This document shows positions 63,372 through 64,000 of a DNA stretch of 64,000 nt, piece by piece. A program made the position numbers and the translations under genes. The notes under the pieces are model-generated. The model saw only the letters and a program-made list of their open reading frames with translations. It searched no databases and was not told where the DNA came from. Source of the DNA: Pseudomonas sp. CHM02 (GTDB lineage Bacteria; Pseudomonadota; Gammaproteobacteria; Pseudomonadales; Pseudomonadaceae). The stretch is taken from positions 62,001 through 126,000 of the forward strand of contig NZ_JFCA01000007.1 in NCBI RefSeq assembly GCF_000612585.1, given 5' to 3'. The stretch's first letter is position 1. Each line of letters opens with the position of its first letter.

Positions 63372-64000
63372 TTATTCGGCGACGGTCAGCACGACTTTGC
63401 CGACGTTGGCATTGGCTTCCAGCAGGCGATGCGCGTCGGCGGCTTGAGCCAGTGGCAACTGCGCATGGATCTGCGGCCGCACCACGCCGGAGGCCAGCCA
63501 GGGCAAGAAACGCGAGCGGATGCACACGGCCAGGCGGGCTTTTTCGGCGTGGCTTTTCGGGCGCAGGGTGGAGGAGGTGAGGCTGAGGTTCTTGCGCATC
63601 AGCACCTGCAAGTCCAACTCGATGCTGGCGCCTTGCAGGAACGACAGGCTTACGTGCCGCCCACCCATGGCCATGGCGGCGAGATTGCGCGCTACGTAGG
63701 GGCCGCCGACGTTATCCAGCACCACGTCCACGCCTCGCCCTTCGGTACAGTCGTTCACCCCCTCGACGAAGTCTTCAAGGTGACGGTCAACCGCACGCCA
63801 CACGCCCAGCGCTTGCAGCATCGCGACCTTTTGCGCGCCGCCAGCAGTGGCAATCACCCGTGCCCCGGCGGCCTGCGCACATTGCACGGCAAAGCTGCCG
63901 ACGCCACTGGCGGCGCCATGGATCAGCACCGTGTCGCCACTGCGCAAACGCCCCAGTTCAAACAGGTTGTGCCACACGGTAAACGCCGCTTCCGGCACCC
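63372..64000 (-). CDS. Quinone oxidoreductase / zinc-type alcohol dehydrogenase family, C-terminal part (5' end outside window)
   Basis: The last ~209 residues of an MDR-superfamily oxidoreductase; the frame is open at the right edge. The NADPH-binding motif 'HGAASGVGSFAVQCAQAAGA' and 'DVVLDNVGGPYVARNLAAM' fit the PIG3/QorA-type subfamily. 'ASTLRPKS'-like STLRPKSHAEK, typical of PIG3 proteins, follows. It is upstream of the aroQ-like gene on the same strand. A substrate cannot be assigned. Confidence 0.85.
   Translation of the reverse strand, partial: VPEAAFTVWHNLFELGRLRSGDTVLIHGAASGVGSFAVQCAQAAGARVIATAGGAQKVAMLQALGVWRAVDRHLEDFVEGVNDCTEGRGVDVVLDNVGGPYVARNLAAMAMGGRHVSLSFLQGASIELDLQVLMRKNLSLTSSTLRPKSHAEKARLAVCIRSRFLPWLASGVVRPQIHAQLPLAQAADAHRLLEANANVGKVVLTVAE

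Overview
The window is a chromosomal segment of a Pseudomonas, most likely of the fluorescens group. The evidence is a GC content that looks like about 60-62%, dense coding on both strands, REPIN-type repeats, an ibpA gene with a ROSE-like leader, and a housekeeping block (fumC, DUF2059 protein, bolA, trhO, DsbA-like, ABC exporter, rbdA-like, TenA-like) whose order, from memory, matches P. aeruginosa PA0854-PA0862. There are no rRNA genes, phage genes, transposases or CRISPR arrays. One tRNA (Asn) is present.

Region 1 (1-24.7 kb) is that conserved block, split between bolA and trhO by about 15 kb encoding a complete insecticidal toxin complex (Tc/ABC toxin). It has a C component (TccC/RHS with an unrecognised C-terminal toxin) on the + strand, and a convergent minus-strand operon encoding a split A component (two genes) and the B component (SpvB/TcaC). 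Region 2 (24.7-33.2 kb) holds a diguanylate cyclase and an acyl-CoA catabolic cluster: MFS transporter, acyl-CoA dehydrogenase and IclR regulator, divergent from enoyl-CoA hydratase, hydroxyacyl-CoA dehydrogenase and a CaiB-type CoA-transferase. Two matching palindromes lie between the two halves. Region 3 (33.2-41.6 kb) contains lldD with a divergent LysR gene, tRNA-Asn, an ArsR-controlled quinone oxidoreductase/ABM pair, a LysR-linked dicarboxylate/amino-acid symporter with a fused double racemase, and ibpA.

Region 4 (41.8-51 kb) is the most distinctive. A lipoprotein hydrolase precedes three tightly packed genes. The first encodes a TpsB transporter fused in frame to a second, porin-like beta-barrel. 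The second encodes a TpsA exoprotein whose C-terminal half carries 25 N-X-S/T sequons, against 2 in the N-terminal half. The third, overlapping the TpsA stop codon, encodes an HMW1C-type cytoplasmic N-glycosyltransferase. Together they look like a glycosylated two-partner-secretion system with an unusual double-barrel outer-membrane component.

Region 5 (51-64 kb) contains a TetR/MFS efflux pair, a three-gene module (small helical protein, KaiC-like double ATPase, soluble histidine kinase), a secreted endonuclease, a second MFS transporter, twin REPINs, a YeeE/YedE thiosulfate-type transporter, a DUF2986 micro-gene, a deletion scar joining fragments of panB and an alpha/beta hydrolase, msrA, a flavin monooxygenase, an aroQ-like gene and an oxidoreductase cut by the window edge.
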